DNA of 24,169 bases from a virus, in the IMG/VR virus record IMGVR_UViG_3300035698_014853, positions 1 through 24,169 of that record. One strand, written 5' to 3'. The notes below the pieces were generated by a model that was given only the letters and a program-made list of their open reading frames with translations, was not told the DNA's origin and did not search any database. A program made the translations under genes and the position numbers. Of this stretch, positions 7,491 through 14,396 are shown piece by piece (position 1 is the stretch's first letter; every line of letters starts with the position of its first letter).

Positions 7491-8126
7491 TTACGGTTTA
7501 ATGAACATCCAAGAACGGCTACCATCTCTAGTTGTCCCTCTAATTTTACCTTCAGCTCCTAACACGAACCATGGAACAATCTCATGCTCTGCTGTATATC
7601 TCTTGATTCCTGGAATCACCCCCCATTTTACTCCAGATACCTTGGAATAGTCATGCCCCGCGACCATTCCTCCTGAACGCACCTTCTTAGGCCACTCATT
7701 TATATCTTGCGAGACAAAAGGGTCTTCGTGGTTACCATCGATATATACGAAATCTAATGACTCATCTTCGAAGTCCTCTAGCGCGTCCATGCTCCACTTC
7801 TTTAAGAACGTGTAGTTGTGCCTCTTTCCAAGGTTATGTACAGCATTCTTTTCTAATTTCTCAAAAGTAGATACTTTCGAATAGTCCCTGTATTCTGAAT
7901 AGGGTTTGAATGGGTCTACCCCTGTCAAATGCATCTGAGGGTTCGCTAATATCAATTGTAGTGAATAATCACCAGATGCTACCCCTATCTCTACTCCCTT
8001 CCTGTAGTCGAGGTGATGTAACCACCCGGGTAACACGTCTCGTCCGATGTTCGGAATCATGATTGGCAACTCCGCCTCTTTATCTAAATTATATTTCTCT
8101 AAAATGTATTCTAATTCTTCAGTCAT
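7491..8126 (-). CDS. Class I SAM methyltransferase (Methyltransf_24-like)
   Basis: A protein of 211 aa. Motif I is GVEIGVASGDYS at 44-55, followed by LTGVDPFKPYSEY, and SLDFVYIDGNHEDPFVSQDI, then WPKKVRSGGMVAGHDYS. The 'DFxxIDxxHxYxxVxxDIxxWxxxxxxGGxxxGHDY' pattern is that of the small class I methyltransferases found in O-antigen, mycosamine-type and phage glycan clusters (established family pattern). It resembles the 8645-9169 product in the same blocks, so the two are likely paralogues within the operon. It is probably an O-methyltransferase acting on a sugar; the substrate is not determinable here. Confidence 0.8.
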   Translation of the reverse strand: MTEELEYILEKYNLDKEAELPIMIPNIGRDVLPGWLHHLDYRKGVEIGVASGDYSLQLILANPQMHLTGVDPFKPYSEYRDYSKVSTFEKLEKNAVHNLGKRHNYTFLKKWSMDALEDFEDESLDFVYIDGNHEDPFVSQDINEWPKKVRSGGMVAGHDYSKVSGVKWGVIPGIKRYTAEHEIVPWFVLGAEGKIRGTTRDGSRSWMFIKP

Positions 8127-8133
8127 AGTGATG

Positions 8134-8643
8134 TTATTGTGATGATAATATTCCTAGTTTCATTTCTTCTACTATTTGACTTACCTTCATAAATCTTCCG
8201 GTGATGTTCATCTCACAACTAAAGTCCGGAATGAGTTCCACCCAGTATTGAAACTCCTCAAGAGTGAGAACGTGTCGATAGACATCAAAGATTTTGAAGG
8301 GTTCGCCTGACAATAGCCTATTTCTAAGGAATGGGATTAACTGGTGTTCATTCGTGCTCCAATATGGGTTACCGAGACGTACGATAGTATAATGCTTGAA
8401 ATGTTTTTTTATATACGCCTCAACATGAAGCTTATGTAGCGTATATGGCGATTTAGTGTCGAAGACAGATAAAGTACTAAAATAAACGATGTGTTTTGTC
8501 TTGTCTTGATGCGTAAGCAGTCGAAACTCTCTTTGAAACTCACTGACTCGCTCCTCCTTACTGTTTGAAACGCCACTAGCAAAAAACAAGAGGTCATCTC
8601 TGTCCTTAATTGCCTTTGCTATTGTACCGTCGCCTATAATCAT
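8134..8643 (-). CDS. Short SDR-type NAD(P)-binding epimerase/reductase-like protein
   Basis: The start chosen is ATG 8643, which follows the upstream stop as TAATATG; a longer frame to 8748 adds 35 residues that precede the Rossmann strand and overlap the upstream gene. The resulting 169-aa protein begins MIIGDGTIAKAI, a GxGxxA-type dinucleotide fold. It shows VYFSTLSVFDTKSPYTLHK, with the catalytic Ser and Tyr-x-x-x-Lys of extended SDRs, then TIVRLGNPYW and a C-terminal substrate segment. It is much shorter than usual extended SDRs (about 300 aa), lacking part of the beta-sheet after the nucleotide motif. It could be a nucleotide-sugar epimerase or dTDP-4-dehydrorhamnose-reductase-like enzyme. 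The reduced size makes activity uncertain. Confidence 0.7.
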   Translation of the reverse strand: MIIGDGTIAKAIKDRDDLLFFASGVSNSKEERVSEFQREFRLLTHQDKTKHIVYFSTLSVFDTKSPYTLHKLHVEAYIKKHFKHYTIVRLGNPYWSTNEHQLIPFLRNRLLSGEPFKIFDVYRHVLTLEEFQYWVELIPDFSCEMNITGRFMKVSQIVEEMKLGILSSQ

Positions 8644-8644
8644 A

Positions 8645-9169
8645 TTAGTGGTCCTTCTTAAAGTACCAGCACTGCTGTCTATCGTCTCGTACTGGATTGT
8701 GACGGTCGTAATCCGTAAGTTGTAGCTTATACCCGTGTTCAGCCACAAATTCGTCTACAGCTCGAATCACTCCTGTATTACCAGTACGTGTGAGGTAGTA
8801 GTTGTGTCCTGAGAGATATCCTCCAATCTTGACCTTGCCTACCCACGCAGCTATGTCTTCTACTACTGACTTGTAAGAGTGCTCTGCATCAATGAAGATG
8901 AAGTCTAACGACTCATCCTTTATTGTTTTCGCGTGCTCTACACTAGCAGCATGAGCAATCGTGACATTTGGATAAGGAGCTAGTCTGTCTCGAGCGATTT
9001 GACATTTAGGTAATATTTTCCCTGCCCAGCTGTCCACTGACAGGAGTTCAATATCAGGAATCGTTTGCACGATTACTTCAGAGAACCTTCCATCGAACAC
9101 ACCCACCTCAGCAGCCTTCTTGAATCCTTGCTCTCCAAAAAACTTTATTAGTTCTATTCTATTTTGCAT
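8645..9169 (-). CDS. Class I SAM methyltransferase (Methyltransf_24-like), second copy
   Basis: A protein of 174 aa from ATG 9169; TTG 9175 is in frame but gives only two more residues. The motif I region is KKAAEVGVFDGRFSEVIVQ, then LLSVDSWAGK, LDFIFIDAEHSYKSVVEDI, and WVGKVKIGGYLSGHNYY. The acid loop, the ID-x-x-H motif and the GG-x-x-x-GH-x-Y ending match the small O-methyltransferase group seen also at 7491-8126. It overlaps the 3' end of the upstream glycosyltransferase by 11 bases and is followed by the SDR start two bases after its stop. It is probably a glycan methyltransferase. Confidence 0.8.
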   Translation of the reverse strand: MQNRIELIKFFGEQGFKKAAEVGVFDGRFSEVIVQTIPDIELLSVDSWAGKILPKCQIARDRLAPYPNVTIAHAASVEHAKTIKDESLDFIFIDAEHSYKSVVEDIAAWVGKVKIGGYLSGHNYYLTRTGNTGVIRAVDEFVAEHGYKLQLTDYDRHNPVRDDRQQCWYFKKDH

Positions 9170-10061
9170 GTTCAATTTCTCTAGCTGCTAATATACGCGC
9201 CTTCCAGTCACCATCCCACCCTGGCATAAGAGGAAATAGTGTCATGAACCAATCCCAATCGTACCGGTAGTCCTTAGTTTCAAGCCAGAAGTCTCGGCAA
9301 TAGAGACGACCTTTCTCCATGCTTTTTCCATGTTCTTTGTATTGTGCGTTAGAAAATCCGTAGCTCTTCCCTAGCTTTCCCTTATGTAGGTGTGAGTACC
9401 ACGTCTTCTTGTTCACCATAACGTGTCCACCCTTAAACCAAGAATTGAACCCAACCTCCTGTGCCTCCTGTGTGAAGGCTCCGTATTTGGACTCATCTAG
9501 TGGGCCGATAGCGTCAAACCACCACTTCTTAGTTGTGAAGTAACAACTCCCCTGCATTGAAGGAGTGAAATCTAGAAGTATCTCAGACCTCTCTGGTCGT
9601 TTCCATTCACCTCCGTGTAGCCCACAAGTCTTATCGTTAGGCCGTTGGAATGGGAAGTCAATGTGCATGTAGTCAATAGGTGGACGTCCGTCGGATAAGT
9701 TGCCCCATGTCTCTAGGTCGAGACGGTAACGTCGTGGAATAACCACATCGTGACGACCACAGTCTGCAGCGAGCTTCACGTCGTACCCTTGATCTACGTT
9801 ACAGTGCTCGTCTATTTTCATTACGTAGTCTCCTTTAGCAAGAGCCATCCCCATGTTAATACTAGCTCGCATCCCGTTGTTATTGAACTGCTCACCGTGG
9901 TGCGCTATGGTGACTCTAGGGTCGTCTTTTACCATAACGCCTGGCCAGTAGCCATCTAGCACGACGATAATTTCAACCTCTCCCTCTGCTCTCTCTAGCA
10001 GTGAGTCTATTGTTTTTTGCAGGAACTCGTCGCACCTGCTTGGGATTATGATCGAGAGCAT
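9159..10061 (-). CDS. Family 2 glycosyltransferase
   Basis: A protein of 300 aa with a GT-A fold. It opens MLSIIIPSRCDEFLQKTIDS, then IIVVLDGYWPG at 31-41, GMRASINMGMALAKGDYVMK and the DxD-like site KIDEHC at 82-87. The late motif AFTQEAQEVGFNSWFKGG and VMVNKKTWYSHLHKG mirror the first domain of the 3444-5114 product (WGSQGIEVAVKTWLSGGK, VNHKTWYAH). The two are therefore paralogues, one free and one fused. Its start overlaps the stop of the dehydrogenase gene by 16 bases. No membrane helix is seen. It is likely cytosolic and acts on a soluble or protein acceptor. Confidence 0.85.
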   Translation of the reverse strand: MLSIIIPSRCDEFLQKTIDSLLERAEGEVEIIVVLDGYWPGVMVKDDPRVTIAHHGEQFNNNGMRASINMGMALAKGDYVMKIDEHCNVDQGYDVKLAADCGRHDVVIPRRYRLDLETWGNLSDGRPPIDYMHIDFPFQRPNDKTCGLHGGEWKRPERSEILLDFTPSMQGSCYFTTKKWWFDAIGPLDESKYGAFTQEAQEVGFNSWFKGGHVMVNKKTWYSHLHKGKLGKSYGFSNAQYKEHGKSMEKGRLYCRDFWLETKDYRYDWDWFMTLFPLMPGWDGDWKARILAAREIEHAK

Positions 10062-10804
10062 AGGTATTCTTCATTAGCTTCTAGTAAGTCTTTAGTTAGA
10101 TGAGGTGTGTACCCACAACTCTCTGCCCATGCAGCCCATCCGTACACGTCTTTTGGAATGCACTTAGAGGAGAAACCTCTTTCATTAGGATATACGAAAG
10201 TCCACCACAAGTTAAACCTCGGGTCATCTCCGTAAACGGCGTCACGTATTGTGTAATAATCTACTCCAGCGGCTTCGCACACGTCATAGAGCTCCTGACA
10301 TTGTGCGACTTTGAATGCTATAGCTCTGTTCTCTGAGATTTTAATAACCTCAGCTTCTGTATTAGTCACCTGTCGTATAGTGATATTTGCGTTGTACGCC
10401 TTTTGGTACAGTTCAATCACATCACGACGAGCTTCTGGCTTTCCACCGATAACAAGGAAAGGTCTTTCGTGCTGGTCTGTCATAGGGTGATTAACTGTCT
10501 CCCCCAGATATTCTGGTTGCATAACGATATCCTTGTTGTACTTCCTTGCGAGCTCGTCACATGTCCCTGGCATCACAGTAGATCGTATTACTAAGATGTC
10601 TTCTTTAGAATTTTTCACTACATCCTCAACTATCGATGAGTCAAGTGACCCGTCATCGTTATTGGGAGTAGGAACACATACAAACCCTATGTCACATGGT
10701 ATGTCTCTTGAAAGACCTAGTTGAGGGTCATGCACTACAGCATCAGGGAAGAGCTCATGCATTGCTTTCCCTACCCAACCATAGCCATAAATCTTTACTT
10801 TCAT
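10046..10804 (-). CDS. Short UDP-glucose/GDP-mannose dehydrogenase-like enzyme
   Basis: A protein of 252 aa. It has the NAD-binding GYGWVG at 7-12, VPTPNNDDGSLD at 44-55, STVMPGT at 75-81, the TNTEAEVIKISENR segment at 147-160 (conserved Glu, Lys and Asn of the central helix) and GFSSKCIPKD at 210-219 with the catalytic Cys215. Known members oxidise the C6 hydroxyl of UDP-sugars to uronic acids in two NAD-dependent steps. The usual C-terminal UDP-binding domain, about 100-150 residues, is absent, and the protein ends soon after the catalytic Cys. It could be a complete short viral form or could need a partner. It is expected to feed a uronic acid to the neighbouring glycosyltransferases. Confidence 0.8.
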   Translation of the reverse strand: MKVKIYGYGWVGKAMHELFPDAVVHDPQLGLSRDIPCDIGFVCVPTPNNDDGSLDSSIVEDVVKNSKEDILVIRSTVMPGTCDELARKYNKDIVMQPEYLGETVNHPMTDQHERPFLVIGGKPEARRDVIELYQKAYNANITIRQVTNTEAEVIKISENRAIAFKVAQCQELYDVCEAAGVDYYTIRDAVYGDDPRFNLWWTFVYPNERGFSSKCIPKDVYGWAAWAESCGYTPHLTKDLLEANEEYLCSRS

Positions 10805-10813
10805 AATATTTTG

Positions 10814-10924
10814 TTATTTATTAATATCTTGCCCGGGGCCTAAAGAAGCTAGGTTCATGGAATCAGATACATTTATTTCAAGAATATTTGAGTCCTTCTT
10901 TTTTTTCTTTTTTCTCTCCTTCAT
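10814..10924 (-). CDS. Possible 36-aa protein with Lys-rich start and VSDS motif
   Basis: An open frame of 36 codons lies in the 137-bp gap between the glycosyltransferase at 10942 and the dehydrogenase. It starts MKERKKKKKKD, continues SNILEINVSDSMNLASLG and ends GPGQDINK before a TAA. Start and stop fit the gap neatly, ten bases from the next ATG. The EINVSDSMNL stretch resembles the DVSDSITISE motif of the fibre-region proteins. It could be a real micro-protein, or a remnant of a modular virion gene. No Shine-Dalgarno sequence is present and no homology can be claimed. Confidence 0.4.
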   Translation of the reverse strand: MKERKKKKKKDSNILEINVSDSMNLASLGPGQDINK

Positions 10925-10941
10925 TAACTTATATTAACACA

Positions 10942-11862
10942 CTACTTTATCTCCTTAGACTTGCGTCCTGCCTTCGGAGCGTACTTCTGTGGAACTCCAC
11001 CTAATGGGTATTGACGCCCACATTCATCGATATGCTGCACAAAAATATTAGTATCCACTAAGAATGGATTCTTTTTCTTCTGGTGAGCTGGCCATCCTGC
11101 TTTCTTAAGGATGTCGTCGCGTATAACGCGTGTACAGAAGTTAAGGTCAGTAGTCCCGCGCGTGTATGAGAAACGTCCGTTTTCATCCATATCAGCCTCA
11201 TCTGCGTTGTCAAAGCCGTAGTTTCCCGTGTTTCGGTCGGGTAGTTCGAACACCTTGCGAGTCAATTCGTTACCTACCATGTATTCCTCACTTTCGTTCC
11301 ATAGAGCTCGGATGATAGATCCGTGGATTAATGTCAGACCGAAAGGTACCCCATCACACCACACCTTGTCTCCGAGTCTGAAGTCCTGAAACGAGCCGTT
11401 CCCACGTCCGCGATAAAGAATCGGTTCTGGCGGCTGTGACTTAGTGAAGTAAAGTCCTGAGATGATAGGGTGTTTCCCTGAAATCATGTACTCATTAAGA
11501 CGTATATACGTGTCTGGTGGAATAAGGTTATCCTGCTCTATAGAGAGCATCCACTCATAGTTCCCCTCTACCACTTGTTTTGCGATAAGGTTCTCTGCGT
11601 CTGGAAGCTGGTATTCCAAAGGTGAGTAAGTACTCAACCATTGAGTCATCTCTACCTGTGACCAGTTAGTAGGGATTATCTGTCCATACTTCGCCATTAC
11701 CCACTCAACACGCACTAACCCAGTCGTAGGAATAGCAATCAAGATACGGTTAGTCCAGGTTCCCGGGTTCTTATCCAAATCGTGACGTATTTGCCCCTTC
11801 GCTGAATAGTCATTACGCTTCTGTTTTACAGCCTTTTTAGCTACATTTTTAGTTTTTTTCAT
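10942..11862 (-). CDS. Glycosyltransferase-like protein (GT-A fold) with basic N-terminus
   Basis: A protein of 306 aa. The first 17 residues are Lys-rich (MKKTKNVAKKAVKQKRN). A GT-A-like start follows: NRILIAIPTTGLVRVEWVMA at 39-57, then NYEWMLSIEQDNLIPPD at 101-117, where EQD takes the DxD position, and ISGLYFTKSQPPEP. The late part has a Tyr/Asp-rich metal-binding region, TTDLNFCTRVIRDDILKKAG, typical of 'acid + dicysteine' variants of viral glycosyltransferases. It follows the methyltransferase as TAATATG and precedes the 36-aa frame. The donor is unknown. The family call is weaker than for 9159-10061 because the DxD motif is atypical. Confidence 0.7.
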   Translation of the reverse strand: MKKTKNVAKKAVKQKRNDYSAKGQIRHDLDKNPGTWTNRILIAIPTTGLVRVEWVMAKYGQIIPTNWSQVEMTQWLSTYSPLEYQLPDAENLIAKQVVEGNYEWMLSIEQDNLIPPDTYIRLNEYMISGKHPIISGLYFTKSQPPEPILYRGRGNGSFQDFRLGDKVWCDGVPFGLTLIHGSIIRALWNESEEYMVGNELTRKVFELPDRNTGNYGFDNADEADMDENGRFSYTRGTTDLNFCTRVIRDDILKKAGWPAHQKKKNPFLVDTNIFVQHIDECGRQYPLGGVPQKYAPKAGRKSKEIK

Positions 11863-11863
11863 A

Positions 11864-12439
11864 TTATTTTAGTAATTTAGTATGCTTTTTCAGTAAACGT
11901 TGGTATTCCGTGTCAACTGGAATTGTTTTAGTGATGGCTCGTTTAACTAGCACCACCTCAACGTTCCCCGTTGTGTGCCACGTATTTATCTTAATTGTCC
12001 ACGGAAGAGGTCCGTAGATGCCATAAAGGCCACCTTTATATAGCTGATCAGCAGGATCAAAGTAACTCCACGTCTCCTCATTAATAAAGTTGCAATGTGT
12101 TGGGTCGCGAAACATACCTATAGATGTAGCGTATGGCGCCCCTATGATGAACTGTCCACCTGGCTTTAGAATACGCCACGCTTCGTTCATAAATGATATA
12201 AAAATACCATGTGATGGGTTTATATGTTCCACAACATGGGATGAAATAGCTATGTCAAAGGATTCAGACGGTATCGCCCATGGGAAGGACTCTAAGTCCT
12301 GTACTAGGTCTACCCCTGGTAGAGCTCTATAGTCGATGCCAAACCATTCTGGCCCTTGTTTGTTCGCCCCACATCCTATATCAACGTACGCTATCTTACT
12401 TTTCTTAATACGATCTCTCGTTTTCTTTGTTATTTTCAT
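11864..12439 (-). CDS. Class I SAM-dependent methyltransferase (Methyltransf_11-like)
   Basis: A protein of 191 aa. Motif I is AYVDIGCGANKQGPEWFGID, followed by VDLVQDLESFPWAIPSESFD, ISSHVVEHINPSHGIFIS and WRILKPGGQFIIGAPYA, a textbook order for small class I methyltransferases ('DxGCG...GvD...LPf...fD...s...leHi...L..vlr.LKPGG'). It is the first enzyme of the sugar block, preceded by a hairpin-containing gap and followed by a glycosyltransferase as TAATATG. The leader is AT-rich with no Shine-Dalgarno sequence. Substrate unknown; given the neighbours, a sugar or glycan is more likely than DNA, as no DNA-recognition domain is visible. Confidence 0.85.
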   Translation of the reverse strand: MKITKKTRDRIKKSKIAYVDIGCGANKQGPEWFGIDYRALPGVDLVQDLESFPWAIPSESFDIAISSHVVEHINPSHGIFISFMNEAWRILKPGGQFIIGAPYATSIGMFRDPTHCNFINEETWSYFDPADQLYKGGLYGIYGPLPWTIKINTWHTTGNVEVVLVKRAITKTIPVDTEYQRLLKKHTKLLK

Positions 12440-12457
12440 ATTTCATCTAATTATTAA

Positions 12458-12502
12458 GTAACTAATCAGTATGCCCCGTATACGAGGCACACTATCAGTT
12501 AC
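12458..12502. other. Long imperfect hairpin between fibre gene and enzyme block
   Basis: GTAACT (12458-12463) pairs with AGTTAC (12497-12502), AGT with ACT, TGCC with GGCA, and CG with CG around a TATA loop, with small mismatched bulges. It lies six bases after the stop of the 12509-13030 gene. There is no T-run after it on the minus strand, so it may attenuate or stabilise the message rather than fully terminate. Confidence 0.55.
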
Positions 12503-12508
12503 CTAAAA

Positions 12509-13030
12509 CTAGGCGCTAGCGAAACGTATTTGGTACGTTGCGTTAACAGACTGGTTTGTAGCTACTGCACTAGATGCAAATGTGTTACCCGCGAAGAGGG
12601 TACCAGCGTTTGCTAGTGATGTTAAACGTGTTTCAAACAATCCAATGTTTGAGATGTTAGCTGATGCAGTCACAAAGCTGTTTGCTGAAGCAAACTGAGC
12701 TGTAAATTGTGCTGTACCAGAAGCGACTATGGATGTAGAGACTGCTGCACGAGAGTTCGTGGTTGCGTCTGTACTCTTGTGGAAGTTTTCTCCCGATAGA
12801 GAAGTGTCATTTGAGGCAGGTGCTCCTCCTGTTCCAAGAGCCATGTGCGTCACGGACTTTCCTGTTCCAGAAACGAGCCATCCAACGATGTACTGTCGAA
12901 TACCCAAGTTTGTCACTTGGTTTTCTTGCCATCCTGAATCTCCTACTACTCCCTTACCGTTCTCGGTAAGTTGTACACGAAAGAATCCGCGTACTTTCAT
13001 TCCGTCTGAATGAGATTTCGATGTTGACAT
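12509..13030 (-). CDS. Phage fibre / virion surface-like protein (173 aa)
   Basis: The N-terminal region MKVRGFFRVQLTENGKGVVG, then DSGWQENQVTNLGIRQYIVG, and THMALGTGGAPASNDTSL form a pattern I recognise from proteins near phage tail or fibre genes ('G-x-F-R-x-x-L...SGW-x-x-N-x-x-T-N-x-G...alGTG...T.L'). The C-terminal 90 residues are rich in Ala, Ser, Thr and Asn, in short beta strands. No enzyme motifs are seen. It is the first gene after the strong promoter at 13162-13190, separated from it by a leader of about 125 bases, so it likely opens the transcript that continues into the glycan enzymes. Confidence 0.75.
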   Translation of the reverse strand: MSTSKSHSDGMKVRGFFRVQLTENGKGVVGDSGWQENQVTNLGIRQYIVGWLVSGTGKSVTHMALGTGGAPASNDTSLSGENFHKSTDATTNSRAAVSTSIVASGTAQFTAQFASANSFVTASANISNIGLFETRLTSLANAGTLFAGNTFASSAVATNQSVNATYQIRFASA

Positions 13031-13059
13031 AGAGATTTTTTTCTAAAGCTAATAAATCC

Positions 13060-13071
13060 TAATCTAGATTA
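13060..13071. promoter_or_regulatory. 12-bp perfect palindrome in the leader of the fibre gene
   Basis: TAATCTAGATTA at 13060-13071 is a perfect inverted repeat in the leader, about 90 bases after the predicted transcription start and 30 bases before the ATG at 13030. It could be an operator or a small hairpin. A palindrome of this size in AT-rich DNA may also be chance. Confidence 0.3.
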
Positions 13072-13161
13072 ACATTCTCACCACGTCTTCGTCCCCGCGG
13101 TAAAAAAGCTTAAATAATGTTCTTCATATTTAAATTGTAGTTAACTTTCACAGTATACATG

Positions 13162-13190
13162 ATTATATCAGAATGCAAAACTCTTGTTAA
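13162..13190 (-). promoter_or_regulatory. Strong sigma70-type promoter with extended -10
   Basis: On the minus strand: TTAACA (13185-13190, 5 of 6 to TTGACA), a 17-base spacer, then TATAAT (13162-13167, perfect), preceded by TG at the extended -10 position (TGATATAAT). The predicted start is near 13155, giving a leader of about 125 bases before the ATG at 13030. It sits directly behind the hairpin at 13195-13228, an arrangement expected for the end of one unit and the beginning of the next. Confidence 0.75.
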
Positions 13191-13194
13191 GTAA

Positions 13195-13228
13195 CAACAC
13201 CCAGACCTATGGGAGGGTCTGAGCGTTG
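13195..13228. terminator. Hairpin after the 66-aa membrane protein gene
   Basis: CAACACCCAGACC (13195-13207) and GGTCTGAGCGTTG (13216-13228) pair over 13 positions with two mismatches, around an 8-base loop. It lies between the stop at 13256 and the promoter at 13162-13190. No T-run follows on the minus strand, so termination would be weak or factor-dependent. Confidence 0.5.
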
Positions 13229-13255
13229 CTGTACTTCGATAGGGTCTACTTTAGA

Positions 13256-13456
13256 CTACCCTGGCAATACAACGAGAGCAATGAGAGCTCCAACTACGCT
13301 AACGAGAATGATAGCGACTAAGCCGTACACGATCTTCTTGATAGGCTCGAACTCTTCTCTACTGATGTAGTGACCATCCAGTTTCTTTTTAATATCAGCT
13401 ATATCTCTCTGTATATATTCGATTCGCACGTCCATTGTATCTGTATTTTCTGGCAT
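13256..13456 (-). CDS. Small coiled-coil plus transmembrane protein (XhlA/holin-like)
   Basis: A protein of 66 aa. Residues 1-40 are a charged amphipathic helix, MDVRIEYIQRDIADIKKKLD, then HYISREEFEPIKK. Residues 43-64 are one hydrophobic helix, IVYGLVAIILVSVVGALIALVV. The protein ends LPG with no cytoplasmic tail. This layout matches the haemolysin XhlA / holin-accessory type of small phage membrane proteins, which sit in the inner membrane and take part in lysis or virion-membrane contact. It is the only lysis candidate in the window, and no endolysin is seen. The alternative is a membrane anchor unrelated to lysis. Confidence 0.7.
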   Translation of the reverse strand: MPENTDTMDVRIEYIQRDIADIKKKLDGHYISREEFEPIKKIVYGLVAIILVSVVGALIALVVLPG

Positions 13457-13480
13457 ATTATTGTTGTTTTATCGTTTATT

Positions 13481-14350
13481 TTAGACTTGCGGTGATGGCG
13501 ATACTGAAGGCGATACTGATGCTGAAGGCGATGCAGAAGCAGATGGTGAGGCCGATGCTGAAGGCGATGCAGAAGCAGATGGCGACACTGAGGCTGATAC
13601 TGATGATGAAGGCGATACAGAAGCAGATGGCGATACTGAAACTGAACTAGATGCTGAAGGACTGACTGATGCTGAAGGACTGACTGATGCTGAAGGACTG
13701 ACTGATGCTGATGGGCTAACCCCTGCTAACATTTCAACATCGATGCTTTCAGTAATAGTAAGGGTGTCAACGTCGTAGATGACGTCACCGAAGTTAGAGT
13801 CTTCGTATCCCTCGTGCATGATGTATGACTGGATGCCTTCTACGTTGATATAGTTAAGCAACAGGTTAGAGCCTGCTGTCATGTTCGATACATATAGACT
13901 CATCGGGTCTCCTGGAACCGATATATCATTTATTACTGCTTGTTCGTTACCATTGACGTAGAACTTAGCTGTTCCAGCTTCCCACTTTACGCGGAATTCT
14001 ACGTCTGTACTTGTCCAAGCACTTTGCCATGTGATGGTACTGGAGTTGGTGTTAGTTCCGTCCGACGATTCGGCCGTAATAACATTGTCAGCTATTTTGA
14101 AATATAAGTAAGCGTTTTTGTTGTATTGTATGAATCCGAACTTTCGGTCGTGTCCTGCTGCTGGAGCTGGGACATTCACACTGAATACAGCATCACCACG
14201 GCGCATGTCTCCGTAGTGAAGTATTGCTGCGATTGGAAGATTTAATTCACTTCCAAGCACTTCTGGTGCACCCCAAAGAGTCTTCCATGAAGATGAATCG
14301 TATCCTTCTCGAACAGGATCGTAATATAGGTTAAAAAATTTATTTGACAT
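13481..14350 (-). CDS. LamG/concanavalin-like domain protein with SPSASV repeat tail
   Basis: A protein of 289 aa. Residues 1-180 look like a beta-sandwich lectin/glucanase (LamG-like) domain: FGFIQYNKNAYLYFKI, then VEFRVKWEAGTAKFYVNGNE, DISVPGDPMSLYVSN and LLLNYINVEG are the usual strands and the 'FYVNG' turn. Residues about 195-211 contain VDTLTITESIDVEMLAG, and residues 212-289 are [12 protein letters not shown] repeats ending SPSPQV. The hinge and tail match the giant protein at 1-2252 ([12 protein letters not shown] then SPSSS). I infer a virion surface protein with a carbohydrate-binding head and an extended tail. The tail is shorter and far more regular than the one at 1-1517. No Shine-Dalgarno sequence precedes it. 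Confidence 0.8.
   Translation of the reverse strand: MSNKFFNLYYDPVREGYDSSSWKTLWGAPEVLGSELNLPIAAILHYGDMRRGDAVFSVNVPAPAAGHDRKFGFIQYNKNAYLYFKIADNVITAESSDGTNTNSSTITWQSAWTSTDVEFRVKWEAGTAKFYVNGNEQAVINDISVPGDPMSLYVSNMTAGSNLLLNYINVEGIQSYIMHEGYEDSNFGDVIYDVDTLTITESIDVEMLAGVSPSASVSPSASVSPSASVSPSASSSVSVSPSASVSPSSSVSASVSPSASASPSASASPSASASPSASVSPSVSPSPQV
13484..13717 (-). repeat. SPSASV/A 18-bp coding repeat (78 residues)
   Basis: The last 78 residues of the LamG-like protein are built from 6-residue SPSASV or SPSASA units, with two longer variants ([20 protein letters not shown]). The unit is the same as in the array at 1-1517. Repeats of this kind are a likely site of length variation. Confidence 0.85.
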
Positions 14351-14396
14351 GATATATATTGGTAAAGGCTGTTAACTGACTGTCCCTAATATAATA

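Noticed and set aside
7490-7525. Longer N-terminus for the glycosyltransferase at 6779
   Set aside because: ATG 7489 abuts the upstream stop and puts the conserved first strand at the N-terminus; the extension overlaps the methyltransferase gene.
8644-8748. Longer N-terminus for the SDR gene
   Set aside because: The extra 35 residues precede the first Rossmann strand and overlap the upstream methyltransferase; ATG 8643 follows its stop as TAATATG.
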